Assembly (NCBI GenBank): GCA_041855385.1
Contig: JBHAEC010000059.1
Coordinates: 1 to 31,050, forward strand
Source of the DNA: JBHAEC01 sp041855385
GTDB taxonomy: Bacteria > Bacillota > Negativicutes > Veillonellales > Veillonellaceae
Direction: 5' to 3'
DNA: 31,050 nt
This document shows positions 14,846 through 22,882 of this stretch, piece after piece. The translations under genes were made by a program, and so were the position numbers. The notes beneath the pieces are model-generated. The model saw only the letters and a list, made by a program, of their open reading frames with translations, was not told where the DNA came from and ran no database searches. Every line of letters begins with the position of its first letter. The stretch's first letter is position 1.

Positions 14846-15265
14846 TTAGCCAAGTACGATCATTACGTCGCCGGTTGCAACTGTTTGATTTGGTACTACG
14901 CGAACGTCGCTAACTACGGAATCATTGCTTGCATAGATTTCGTTCTGCATTTTCATCGCTTCTAATACGCAAACTACATCGCCAGCTTTTACTTTATCGC
15001 CAACTTTTACATCTACGGAGATAATTTTACCAGGCATTGGAGCTTTAATGATTTCAGCGCCTGCTGGAACTGGAGCTGCTGGAGCAGGTGCTGCTGCAGG
15101 AGCTGGAGCCGCTGCAGGAGCTGGTGCTGGAGCAGGAGCTGCTGCTGGAGCAGGAGCCGCTACAGGAGCAGGAGCTGCTACAGGAGCTGGTGCTACAACG
15201 CCACCAACCTCTTGTACTTCTACATCATAAGTTGTACCGTTTACTGTGATTGCAAATTTTTTCAT
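14846..15265 (-). CDS. mmdC: Methylmalonyl-CoA decarboxylase gamma subunit (biotin carrier)
   Basis: A 139-residue biotin carboxyl carrier. Residues 1-23 form an N-terminal segment, 24-69 an Ala/Pro-rich flexible linker with several AP repeats, and 72-139 the biotinyl domain with EAMKM at 102-106, Lys105 being the biotinylation site. The carrier swings between MmdA, which transfers the carboxyl group from methylmalonyl-CoA to biotin, and MmdB in the membrane. AGGAGG precedes the ATG at 15265. The linker-coding DNA is a low-complexity, imperfect trinucleotide-type repeat, a likely place for length variation. Confidence 0.96.
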   Translation of the reverse strand: MKKFAITVNGTTYDVEVQEVGGVVAPAPVAAPAPVAAPAPAAAPAPAPAPAAAPAPAAAPAPAAPVPAGAEIIKAPMPGKIISVDVKVGDKVKAGDVVCVLEAMKMQNEIYASNDSVVSDVRVVPNQTVATGDVMIVLG

Positions 15266-15296
15266 TCTTCTTCCTCCTAAAATAAGTTATAAGGGA

Positions 15297-15638
15297 TTAA
15301 ATACGTCGACCGCTTAAGCGGGATTCCAAAGTCCACTGTCTAGCAATTCTCGGACGAACCGAAGCAATTTGTTCAGCGGAATATCCTGCTGCGACTACTG
15401 CTGCAGTAATAACCGCAATAGTATCAGCATCGCTAGCTGCTATAGCTGCTGCTATAACAGTCATAACCTCATCATCGGCAGAAGCCGCTGTTGCCGCAGC
15501 AGGTGTTGGTGCTGCCGCTTGTGGCTTTGCACTTGGCGTAGCCGTTTCTTGAGTAGCCTCAGATTTGTCGCCCTTCATGACTTTCATTAAAATGAAAAGT
15601 CCCACAACGACAGCTATGGCTATAAGCATACCGCTCAT
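15297..15638 (-). CDS. mmdD: Methylmalonyl-CoA decarboxylase delta subunit
   Basis: A 113-residue OadG-type subunit that anchors and assembles the decarboxylase complex. One N-terminal membrane helix (about residues 2-20), an Ala/Pro-rich linker (about 30-53), then a C-terminal domain, VMTVIAAAIAA and later RPRIARQWTLESRLSGRR, whose Trp/Arg-rich end is typical of MmdD. The ATG at 15638 is preferred: AAAGGA stands at proper distance, while the ATG at 15647 would directly abut that site. The gap to mmdA is 82 bases. In Veillonella a separate MmdE resembles this C-terminus; here no such separate gene is seen next to mmdD. Confidence 0.9.
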   Translation of the reverse strand: MSGMLIAIAVVVGLFILMKVMKGDKSEATQETATPSAKPQAAAPTPAAATAASADDEVMTVIAAAIAASDADTIAVITAAVVAAGYSAEQIASVRPRIARQWTLESRLSGRRI

Positions 15639-15720
15639 AATTCCCATCCTTTCTGTAATATCAATATTGATCGTTATAAGAAAAAGTATTCGTCCAGCTT
15701 ACGCTGAATGGATGATTCTA

Positions 15721-17250
15721 TTATAACGGAATATTGCCATGTTTCTTAGGTGGGCGAGCTTCACGTTTACTTGCAAGCATTGCCAACGCATTAATAACAG
15801 CAGGACGAGTTTGTTTAGGTTCGATAACAACATCAACAAACCCTCTTTCAGCTGCTTTGTATGGAGTAGCAAACTCTTCTACATACTTAGCTGTCTTTTC
15901 GTCTTTATCTTCATCCTTACGGAAAATGATATTAGCCGCACCAGCTGGTCCCATAACCGCAATTTCGGAAGTAGGCCATGCGAACACTTGGTCAGCACCT
16001 AAATCTTGTGAGCACATTGCCAAGTAAGATCCGCCGTATGCTTTACGAGTAATAACAGTAACTTTAGGTACTGTTGCTTCAGAGTAAGCATATAACATTT
16101 TCGCACCGTGGCGAATGATACCGCCCCACTCTTGTGCTGTACCTGGCAAGAAGCCGGGAACGTCTACGAAGTTAACGATAGGAATATTGAAAGCATCGCA
16201 GAAACGAATGAAACGGGAAGATTTACAAGATGCATTAATGTCCAAGCATCCAGCCATTACTTTTGGTTGGTTTGCAATAATACCAACTGTTTGTCCGTCA
16301 AAACGAGCAAAGCAAGTGATGATATTTTTAGCAAAGTGTGGTTGAACATCAAAAATTTCACCATTATCTACCGTTGCCTTGATTACAGTGTACATGTCAT
16401 AAGGCATGTTGCTGTTATCAGGAAGCAATGTATTTAAGGATTCTTCTTCACGTGCCGGATTATCGCTGCACTCGATAATCGGCGCATCTTCCATATTGTT
16501 GCTTGGAATATATCCAAGTAAGCAACGAATTTGGTTTAAGCAGTCATCTTCGTTTTCAGTTGCAAAATGAGCTACACCGGATACACTGTTGTGTGCCATT
16601 GCACCGCCAAGTGCTTCAGCTGTAACTTCTTCAGCCGTAACGGATTTAATAACTGCCGGTCCGGTAATAAACATTTGAGATGTGTTTTTTACCATGAAAA
16701 TGAAGTCAGTTAATGCAGGGGAGTAAACTGCACCACCCGCGCAAGGCCCCATGATTACGGAAATCTGAGGGATAACGCCGGATGCCAAGGTGTTAAGGAA
16801 GAAGATCTTACCATAACCAGCCAAAGCGTCAACTGCTTCTTGAATACGAGCTCCACCGGAGTCATTGATGCCTACTAACGGAGCACCCATTTTCATCGCC
16901 AATTGTTGTACCTTAACAATTTTAGCGGCATGCATTTCACCAAGAGATCCGCCTTCTACAGTGAAGTCTTGTGCAAAAGCATAAACAAGCTTTCCGTCAA
17001 CAGTACCATAGCCGGTCACAACACCTTCGCCGGGAAGTTCTTTTTTCTCCTGTCCGAAGTTTACACAACGATGTTTTACAAATTGATCCAACTCTACAAA
17101 GCTATCTGCGTCAAAAAGACGGATCAAGCGTTCGCGAGCTGTCAATTTGCCTTTTTCATGTTGTTTTTCAATGGCTTTGATACCGCCACCTAATTTTACG
17201 ACATCAATTTTGTCGTGAAGCAAGATAATTTTTTCTTGAACTGTTGCCAT
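15721..17250 (-). CDS. mmdA: Methylmalonyl-CoA decarboxylase alpha subunit (carboxyltransferase)
   Basis: A 509-residue crotonase-fold carboxyltransferase of the MmdA/PccB family. It transfers the carboxyl group of (S)-methylmalonyl-CoA to the biotin of MmdC, giving propionyl-CoA; cytoplasmic, bound to the membrane subunits. The N-terminal half carries LTARERL and NDSGGARIQEA, with MGPCAGGAVYSPAL as the first CoA/oxyanion region; the C-terminal half carries FVDVPGFLPGT and AYGGSYLAMCSQ, the biotin-side site. Length is normal. GGAGGTG precedes the ATG at 17250. Follows the epimerase gene by 48 bases. Confidence 0.97.
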   Translation of the reverse strand: MATVQEKIILLHDKIDVVKLGGGIKAIEKQHEKGKLTARERLIRLFDADSFVELDQFVKHRCVNFGQEKKELPGEGVVTGYGTVDGKLVYAFAQDFTVEGGSLGEMHAAKIVKVQQLAMKMGAPLVGINDSGGARIQEAVDALAGYGKIFFLNTLASGVIPQISVIMGPCAGGAVYSPALTDFIFMVKNTSQMFITGPAVIKSVTAEEVTAEALGGAMAHNSVSGVAHFATENEDDCLNQIRCLLGYIPSNNMEDAPIIECSDNPAREEESLNTLLPDNSNMPYDMYTVIKATVDNGEIFDVQPHFAKNIITCFARFDGQTVGIIANQPKVMAGCLDINASCKSSRFIRFCDAFNIPIVNFVDVPGFLPGTAQEWGGIIRHGAKMLYAYSEATVPKVTVITRKAYGGSYLAMCSQDLGADQVFAWPTSEIAVMGPAGAANIIFRKDEDKDEKTAKYVEEFATPYKAAERGFVDVVIEPKQTRPAVINALAMLASKREARPPKKHGNIPL

Positions 17251-17298
17251 TCTTACACCTCCGAAGAATTATAAACGTTTAATAAAATAAGAATTCTC

Positions 17299-17721
17299 TT
17301 ATTTCATGCGTTGGCAAAGTTCTAGAAGAACGCCGCCTGTAGCTTTAGGATGCAAGAATGCGATTGCAGATCCACCTGCACCATAGCGAGGTTTTTCATC
17401 AATCATCTGTACACCTTTCGCCATCAAATCAGCGATAGCCGCTTCGATGTTGTCAACGCGAAGCGCAACGTGTTGAATGCCGTCACGACCGCCATTTTTT
17501 TCAATGAAACGACCGATAGGGCCATCAGGAGTAGTTGTTTCTAAGAATTCCAATTCAGCATCACCGCATGGGAAGAAACTTACTTTAACTTTTTGCTCTT
17601 CTACCACTTCATCTTCAGGAAGATGCTCAATGCCTAAAGTGTTTTTGTAGAATTCTTTAGTTGCTTGTAAGTCATTTACTGCAATGCCAATGTGGTCCAC
17701 ATTTAATACTTTGAATGCCAT
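17299..17721 (-). CDS. mce: Methylmalonyl-CoA epimerase
   Basis: A 140-residue protein of the vicinal oxygen chelate (glyoxalase) fold made of two beta-alpha-beta-beta-beta modules. It interconverts (R)- and (S)-methylmalonyl-CoA, linking the mutase product to the decarboxylase substrate. Expected metal ligands are visible: His10 in DHIGIAV, His84 in GIQHVALRV and Glu134 in LLELCQ. Gap of 43 bases to meaB and 48 to mmdA, in the same direction. Confidence 0.95.
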   Translation of the reverse strand: MAFKVLNVDHIGIAVNDLQATKEFYKNTLGIEHLPEDEVVEEQKVKVSFFPCGDAELEFLETTTPDGPIGRFIEKNGGRDGIQHVALRVDNIEAAIADLMAKGVQMIDEKPRYGAGGSAIAFLHPKATGGVLLELCQRMK

Positions 17722-17764
17722 TGTTAATAGCCTCCTTTTTAAATGATTGATTATATATAAAATG

Positions 17765-18703
17765 CTACTTTAGCACTTTATTCATAATACTGTTAACAAC
17801 CGAATAAGGATCGGTTTTCCGTTCATGAACATCTTGTACCATTGCATCAAATTCACCATCATGGGTAATTTTTTGCATAACATAGCGACCAACCTGTTCT
17901 TGAACCATGCTTGCAATCTCATTGCGCGTACGAGCTGCACGACGAGTTTCCAGTTCTCCCGAATCTTCCAGATATTCAAAGTGTTCTTCGATACTCTCTA
18001 CCAATTCAGGTATCCCTTCGTTTTTACTTGCAATCGTTCGCTTAATGGGAGGGCGCCACGCAACTTTTTTAGAATCCAAATCAAGCATCATCTCAATTTC
18101 GATATTCAACTTGTCACAGCCGTCCCGATCTGCCTTGTTAATCGCAAACACATCACCGATCTCTAAAATTCCCGCCTTTATAGCTTGGATATCATCTCCC
18201 AAACCGGGTACAAGAACTATAAGAGTCGTATCTGCATTTTTTACGATATCCACTTCAGATTGACCTACCCCTACCGTTTCTACAAGGATAAGATCCATCC
18301 CGAAAGCGTCCATTAATTTAACTGCATCAGTTGTTTTTTTCGACAAGCCGCCCAAACTTCCACGGGTACCCATACTACGAATAAATACGCCCTCATCAAG
18401 AGTTAAATCATTCATACGAATGCGGTCCCCAAGGATAGCTCCTCCGGAAAATGGACTTGTCGGGTCAATCGCGACAATACCGACGCGCTTGCCTTGTCCG
18501 CGATAATATTTTACAAGCTTATCTGTCAGGGTACTCTTCCCTGCGCCGGGAGCACCTGTAACACCCAAAATACGGGCTTTTCCCGTATGCGGATAGATAG
18601 CCTGCATAATCTCTACAGCATTGTCATACTCGTTTTCAACTGCTGTAATTGCACGGGCCAATGCAAGTCTTGAACCACTTAAAAGTTCCTTGACTAAATC
18701 CAT
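17765..18703 (-). CDS. meaB: MeaB/ArgK-type GTPase, methylmalonyl-CoA mutase chaperone
   Basis: A 312-residue G3E P-loop GTPase. The Walker A motif GAPGAGKST is at residues 50-58, the switch region GDRIRMNDL and the VETVGVGQSE segment follow, and NKAD provides guanine specificity. Known of MeaB: it gates cofactor loading and removes inactivated cobalamin from methylmalonyl-CoA mutase. It directly follows the two mutase genes, but behind a terminator-like hairpin, so its level may be lower than that of the mutase. AAGGCGG precedes the ATG at 18703. Confidence 0.95.
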   Translation of the reverse strand: MDLVKELLSGSRLALARAITAVENEYDNAVEIMQAIYPHTGKARILGVTGAPGAGKSTLTDKLVKYYRGQGKRVGIVAIDPTSPFSGGAILGDRIRMNDLTLDEGVFIRSMGTRGSLGGLSKKTTDAVKLMDAFGMDLILVETVGVGQSEVDIVKNADTTLIVLVPGLGDDIQAIKAGILEIGDVFAINKADRDGCDKLNIEIEMMLDLDSKKVAWRPPIKRTIASKNEGIPELVESIEEHFEYLEDSGELETRRAARTRNEIASMVQEQVGRYVMQKITHDGEFDAMVQDVHERKTDPYSVVNSIMNKVLK

Positions 18704-18726
18704 TGGTTACACCGCCTTTATTTCGG

Positions 18727-18767
18727 AAAATAAAAGAGGGGCGCAGACGAGGTGTCGCCTACACCCC
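18727..18767 (-). terminator. Terminator-like hairpin inside the succinate operon
   Basis: On the minus strand, GGGGTGTAGGCGA pairs completely with TCGTCTGCGCCCC (13 bp, three G-U pairs) around a CACC loop, followed by TCTTTTATTTT. It lies in the 85-base gap between the mutase B12 subunit and meaB. Shape and T run are those of an intrinsic terminator, probably partial, since the downstream genes complete the same pathway and no promoter is evident after it. Confidence 0.75.
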
Positions 18768-18788
18768 CGTTCTCATAGGAAACTATAG

Positions 18789-19184
18789 TTATTTTACGTT
18801 AGCGTTGATAAACTCAACGATATCACCAGTTGGTGTGCCAGGAGTAAATACTGCAGCTACGCCTGCTTCTTTCAAACCAGGGATATCAGCATCCGGAATA
18901 ACGCCACCACCGATAACCAACACGTCACCCATGCCTTTTTCTTTTAACATTCCAACAATTTTAGGGAACAAAGTGTTGTGAGCACCGGAAAGAAGGCTTA
19001 ATGCAACAACATTAACGTCTTCAGATAATGCTGCTTCAACGATTTGTTCTGGCGTCTGACGAAGACCAGTGTAAATTACTTCAAAGCCTGCATCGCGAAG
19101 AGCGCGAGCTACTACTTTTGCACCACGGTCATGTCCGTCAAGACCTGGTTTTGCTACGATTACTCTAATACGTTTTTCTGCCAT
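18789..19184 (-). CDS. Methylmalonyl-CoA mutase, B12-binding subunit
   Basis: A 131-residue flavodoxin-like cobalamin-binding domain made as a separate chain. DGHDRG at residues 16-21 carries His18, the axial cobalt ligand that displaces dimethylbenzimidazole. The SLLSGAH and VIGGGVIPD segments bind the nucleotide tail. It works with the catalytic chain encoded 30 bases upstream to turn succinyl-CoA into (R)-methylmalonyl-CoA. GGAGGT precedes the ATG at 19184. Confidence 0.96.
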   Translation of the reverse strand: MAEKRIRVIVAKPGLDGHDRGAKVVARALRDAGFEVIYTGLRQTPEQIVEAALSEDVNVVALSLLSGAHNTLFPKIVGMLKEKGMGDVLVIGGGVIPDADIPGLKEAGVAAVFTPGTPTGDIVEFINANVK

Positions 19185-19214
19185 GATAGTATACCTCCGA
19201 TTAATCCTTATTAA

Positions 19215-20861
19215 TTACAGTGTTGCATGAGCTTGGTATTCGCCAAACACTTTGCGTAATACGCCACAAATTTCACCAAGAGTTGCGTAAGTGCGAACTG
19301 CATCAAGGATTAGAGGCATTAAGTTCACTTCTTCATCCGCTGCACCAGCTTCTAAAGCTGCAAGAGCTGCATCAACAGCTGCTTGGTCACGGTTAGCGCG
19401 AACTGCTTGCGTTTTCTTAGCTTGGTTTACACCTACAGATGCGTCTACGCGAAGAAGACCTTCAACAGGTTTTTCTTCAACTTGGAACTTGTTAACACCT
19501 ACGATAGTGCGAAGTCCAGACTCAACTTCCATCTGCCATTTGTATGCAGATTCCTGAATTTCTTTTTGGATATAACCTTTTTCGATAGCCACAACTGCGC
19601 CACCCATTTCATCAATTTTCTTGATGTATTCAGCAGCTTCATCATAAATTGCATTTGTCATAGCTTCTACATAGTAGGATCCGCCCAATGGGTCAACAAC
19701 ATCAGCTAAACCAGATTCGTAAGCAACGATTTGTTGTGTACGAAGAGCAACCTGTACGGAAGCTTCTGTTGGAAGAGCCAATGCTTCGTCACGGGAGTTA
19801 GTATGTAAGGATTGAGTACCGCCCATGATAGCAGCAGCTGTTTGAAGAGCAACACGAACGATGTTGTTGTCAACTTGTTGTGCTGTCAACATGGAGCCTG
19901 CTGTCTGAGTGTGTACACGAAGCATTTGAGATTTTGCCTTCTTAGCGCCGAAACGGTCTCTCATAATGGTAGCCCATAGACGGCGGGAAGCACGGAATTT
20001 TGCAACTTCTTCAAGTACGTTGTTGTGAGCGTTCCAGAAGAAGGATAGACGACCTGCGAAATCGTCAACGTCCATGCCGGCTTTAATAGCCGCTTCAACG
20101 TATGCAATACCGTCAGCAATTGTAAATGCGATTTCCTGAGCTGCAGTGGAGCCCGCTTCACGAATATGGTAACCGGAAATGGAAATAGTGTTCCATTTTG
20201 GCACGTTTTTAGAGCAATATTCGAAAATGTTTGTAATCAAACGCATAGATGGTTTTGGAGGGAAAATGTATGTGCCACGAGCAGCATACTCCTTCAAAAT
20301 ATCGTTTTGGATAGTACCCATCAATGCACTTGCAGGAACACCCTTTTTCTCCGCAACTGCAATGTACATAGCAAGAAGTACGGATGCAGGTGCGTTGATA
20401 GTCATAGAGGTAGAAACTTTACCAAGATCAATACCGTCGAAAAGAATTTCCATATCAGCTAAAGAGTCGATAGCAACGCCTACTTTACCAACTTCACCTT
20501 CAGCCATAACATCATCGGAGTCATAACCGATTTGTGTAGGAAGGTCAAATGCGCAGGAAAGACCGGTTGCACCGGACTCGATTAGATAACGATAGCGTTT
20601 ATTGGATTCTTCAGCTGTCGCAAAACCCGCATACATACGCATTGTCCAAAGACGACCGCGGTACATAGTAGGTTGAACGCCACGAGTGAAAGGAAACTCA
20701 CCGGGGAATCCTAGATCTCTTTCATAGTCAAATCCTTCAATATCCAACGGAGTATAAAGTCTGTTGTAAGTCAAGTTTTTGCGTTCTGGGGTTTTTTCAA
20801 AGGCCTTGTCGCAAGCCGCTTGATATGCAGCCATTTTGGCTTGTAAAGTTTCGTTAGCCAT
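19215..20861 (-). CDS. Methylmalonyl-CoA mutase, catalytic (large) subunit
   Basis: A 548-residue TIM-barrel mutase chain without its own B12 domain. Residues that separate methylmalonyl-CoA mutase from isobutyryl-CoA mutase are of the methylmalonyl type: Tyr77 in RMYAGF and Arg195 in ARGTYIFPP (equivalents of Tyr89 and Arg207 in the Propionibacterium enzyme). The catalytic His232 in SGYHIREAG, the SFFWNAHN segment and HTNSRDEALALPT are present. It catalyses succinyl-CoA to (R)-methylmalonyl-CoA through an adenosyl radical, together with the separate B12 chain. Gap to the CoA-transferase is 28 bases. Confidence 0.97.
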   Translation of the reverse strand: MANETLQAKMAAYQAACDKAFEKTPERKNLTYNRLYTPLDIEGFDYERDLGFPGEFPFTRGVQPTMYRGRLWTMRMYAGFATAEESNKRYRYLIESGATGLSCAFDLPTQIGYDSDDVMAEGEVGKVGVAIDSLADMEILFDGIDLGKVSTSMTINAPASVLLAMYIAVAEKKGVPASALMGTIQNDILKEYAARGTYIFPPKPSMRLITNIFEYCSKNVPKWNTISISGYHIREAGSTAAQEIAFTIADGIAYVEAAIKAGMDVDDFAGRLSFFWNAHNNVLEEVAKFRASRRLWATIMRDRFGAKKAKSQMLRVHTQTAGSMLTAQQVDNNIVRVALQTAAAIMGGTQSLHTNSRDEALALPTEASVQVALRTQQIVAYESGLADVVDPLGGSYYVEAMTNAIYDEAAEYIKKIDEMGGAVVAIEKGYIQKEIQESAYKWQMEVESGLRTIVGVNKFQVEEKPVEGLLRVDASVGVNQAKKTQAVRANRDQAAVDAALAALEAGAADEEVNLMPLILDAVRTYATLGEICGVLRKVFGEYQAHATL

Positions 20862-20889
20862 GTTTTCATCATCCTCCTAAATAAAACAA

Positions 20890-22395
20890 TTATTTAATTC
20901 GCATGCTTCCAGTATCTAGGAAACGTTTATGCCAGGAAAGTGCTTCATCAAGCAACATTGGAGTATGGGCATTTTTTGTTGCCGCAAGAGCTCTTTCGAG
21001 GTAGTCTTCCAACATCGGTTGGTAATCTGGGTGTGCACAATTCTTGATAATCAGACGAGCGCGTTCCACTGGGCTTAGACCGCGAACATCTGCAACACCT
21101 CTTTCTGTGCAGAATACCATAACGTCATGCTCGGTATGATCAATGTGAGAGCACATTGGAACAATGGAGCTAATGTCGCCACCCTTAGCTACGGAATTCG
21201 TGCAGAAGATGGAAATGTAAGCATTTCTGGTGAAGTCACCGGAACCGCCGATACCGTTCATCATCTTGGATCCCATAATATGAGTGGAGTTAACGTTACC
21301 GAATATATCAAACTCAATCGCTGTGTTCATGGAGATAACTCCTAAACGACGAGAAAGACCTGGGTTATTGGAAATTTCTTGTGGACGGAGAATAATCTTA
21401 GGTGCATATTTGTCTATATCACCATAGAATTTTTTCAGTCCGTCCGGAGATGGCGATAATGCCGTACCGGAGCAAACAAGCACTTTATCTGCATCAATCA
21501 AATCAAACATACCGTCTTGAATTACCTCTGTATAGATAGACAAGTCGGTAAAAGGTCCCTGTGCCAAACCGGAAATAACCGCATTAGCCACAGAACCTAC
21601 GCCGGATTGTAGTGGTAACAAGTTCGCCGGCAAACGACCTTGCTTAACTTCGTTTTGGAAGAACTCGATCAAATGAGCACTCATCGCCTTAGCATCGTCA
21701 TCAATAGGAGCAAGAGGACGAGTCTTATCTGTGATATCGCATGGAACGATAGCTACGATTTTAGCCGGATCACATGGGATGTATGTGGTGCCGATACGGT
21801 CTCCGCAAGTTACCAAAGGAATCGGTTGACGGTTTGGAGGATCCAACGGCTCATAAATGTCATGCATGCCTTCCAAAGTAAGAGGCTGGCTAACATTTAC
21901 TTCAATGATGACCTTTTTAGCCTGGCTGATATATGTGGGGGAGTTACCTACAGATGTCGTAGGTACGATGCCACCATCTTCGGTAATGCAAGCAGCTTCT
22001 ACAATCGCCACGTCACAAGAACCGAAGAAACCATAACGAACCTGCTGTGCAGTATGGCTTAAGTGTTGGTCAATATAGCGAATTACACCGCTGTTTGCCC
22101 CTTTGCGAACATCATTGTTCGTCTGATAAGGGAAACGACGATGAATCCCGTTAACGCGTGCCAATGCACCGTCCGCCTCATCACCAACGGAAGCGCCTGT
22201 CCAAAGATCAATCTGGAAAGGATCGGATTCCATTCTTTTAGCCAAAGCCAAAGGCACTGCTTTAGGATAACCGGAAGGTGTAAATCCGCTAATACCTACT
22301 CGATCTCCTGGATTGATGAGCTGCGCAGCTTCTTCTGCGCTGACAATCTTGGAGTGCAATGCGCTGCAACGCACTCGATCTAGAATGTCGATCAT
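20890..22395 (-). CDS. scpC: Propionyl-CoA:succinate CoA-transferase
   Basis: A 501-residue class I CoA-transferase of the acetyl-CoA hydrolase/transferase (Cat1/ScpC) family. The GISGFTPSGYPKAVP segment near the N-terminus, SGVGSVANAV, and YTEVIQDG with the probable catalytic Glu are visible, and the length is normal. Its position as first gene before mutase, epimerase and decarboxylase supports succinate as acceptor: succinate + propionyl-CoA gives succinyl-CoA + propionate, closing the CoA cycle without ATP. Acetate as partner is possible. The start at 22395 is chosen over the ATG at 22404 because AAGGAG abuts the latter and stands nine bases before the former. Confidence 0.9.
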   Translation of the reverse strand: MIDILDRVRCSALHSKIVSAEEAAQLINPGDRVGISGFTPSGYPKAVPLALAKRMESDPFQIDLWTGASVGDEADGALARVNGIHRRFPYQTNNDVRKGANSGVIRYIDQHLSHTAQQVRYGFFGSCDVAIVEAACITEDGGIVPTTSVGNSPTYISQAKKVIIEVNVSQPLTLEGMHDIYEPLDPPNRQPIPLVTCGDRIGTTYIPCDPAKIVAIVPCDITDKTRPLAPIDDDAKAMSAHLIEFFQNEVKQGRLPANLLPLQSGVGSVANAVISGLAQGPFTDLSIYTEVIQDGMFDLIDADKVLVCSGTALSPSPDGLKKFYGDIDKYAPKIILRPQEISNNPGLSRRLGVISMNTAIEFDIFGNVNSTHIMGSKMMNGIGGSGDFTRNAYISIFCTNSVAKGGDISSIVPMCSHIDHTEHDVMVFCTERGVADVRGLSPVERARLIIKNCAHPDYQPMLEDYLERALAATKNAHTPMLLDEALSWHKRFLDTGSMRIK

Positions 22396-22428
22396 TATTA
22401 CCATCTCCTTTTGTTAGGGTATATTTTG

Positions 22429-22453
22429 CTGCGATACAATATTGTATTCGCAG
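22429..22453 (-). promoter_or_regulatory. Palindrome in front of the CoA-transferase gene (proximal)
   Basis: CTGCGATACAAT and ATTGTATTCGCAG form an inverted repeat, perfect apart from one extra base, 18 bases upstream of the Shine-Dalgarno sequence. It contains a TACAAT -10-like hexamer on the minus strand. It could be an operator or, in the RNA, a stem-loop. Confidence 0.5.
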
Positions 22454-22473
22454 TTACTACCATAGTGGTAAAC
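22453..22473 (-). promoter_or_regulatory. Palindrome in front of the CoA-transferase gene (distal)
   Basis: Core TACCA-TAG-TGGTA, extended to GTT...AAC with a 2-base insertion on one arm. It abuts the first palindrome. The TACCA-n3-TGGTA form is of the size bound by dimeric regulators; no regulator gene is nearby. Confidence 0.4.
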
Positions 22474-22802
22474 GCTCTATTTGCTTTCTTTCGGGCTTTT
22501 ATTCCCACTAAACATATATTCGACAAAAAATTAAAATATCCTCTATTTTTTTATAAATTTTTTAGGTTCTTTTTAAGAAACTAAACCATATTTATAAGCC
22601 TACAACACATGTAAGCAAAAGGATACTTTCGAATACCAATAACCACTTAATTGTTTGCAATTTTTCGTAGTTATATAATCATATTTTTAAGTTTTTTTCG
22701 TGCTCTTCGCCAACTACTTCATCTGTATAAAATTTACTACAATAGGATACTCCTTTTCCATAAAAAGTGTACTCCATTTATGCATTTATATAAACCGTAG
22801 TC

Positions 22803-22831
22803 ATTCTATGCCATTAGGTCTTCAATGTCAA
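22803..22831 (-). promoter_or_regulatory. Consensus promoter upstream of the succinate operon
   Basis: Minus strand: TTGACA (22826-22831), 17-base spacer, TAGAAT (22803-22808). Both the boxes and the spacing are nearly ideal for the housekeeping sigma factor. The first gene downstream is the CoA-transferase, which gives a leader of about 400 nt. Confidence 0.7.
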
Positions 22832-22882
22832 TAATATTCTTTCTCGGAGGGCATCTCCTTATGAATTTTTCTTATCCTTAAA

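Noticed and set aside
15048..15230. A plus-strand frame of Gly/Ala repeats opposite mmdC.
   Set aside because: It is the shadow of the Ala/Pro linker of mmdC on the other strand.
15690..15716. A short hairpin (CAGC/GCTG) followed by CTTTTT between mmdA and mmdD, resembling a terminator.
   Set aside because: The stem has only four to six pairs with mismatches; too weak to claim as a terminator.
17268..17273. A perfect TATAAT on the minus strand between the epimerase gene and mmdA, suggesting an internal promoter.
   Set aside because: A transcript from it would begin at the Shine-Dalgarno sequence of mmdA, and there is no -35 match.
22679..22777. A 32-codon minus-strand frame in the leader of the succinate operon, starting about 20 bases after the predicted transcript start.
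   Set aside because: No ribosome-binding site, no recognisable peptide, and AT-rich sequence in which such short frames arise by chance. Kept only as a mention in the region entry.
22411..22800. A cobalamin riboswitch expected before a B12-dependent pathway.
   Set aside because: No B12-box or matching paired regions could be found on the transcribed strand; the leader is too AT-rich.
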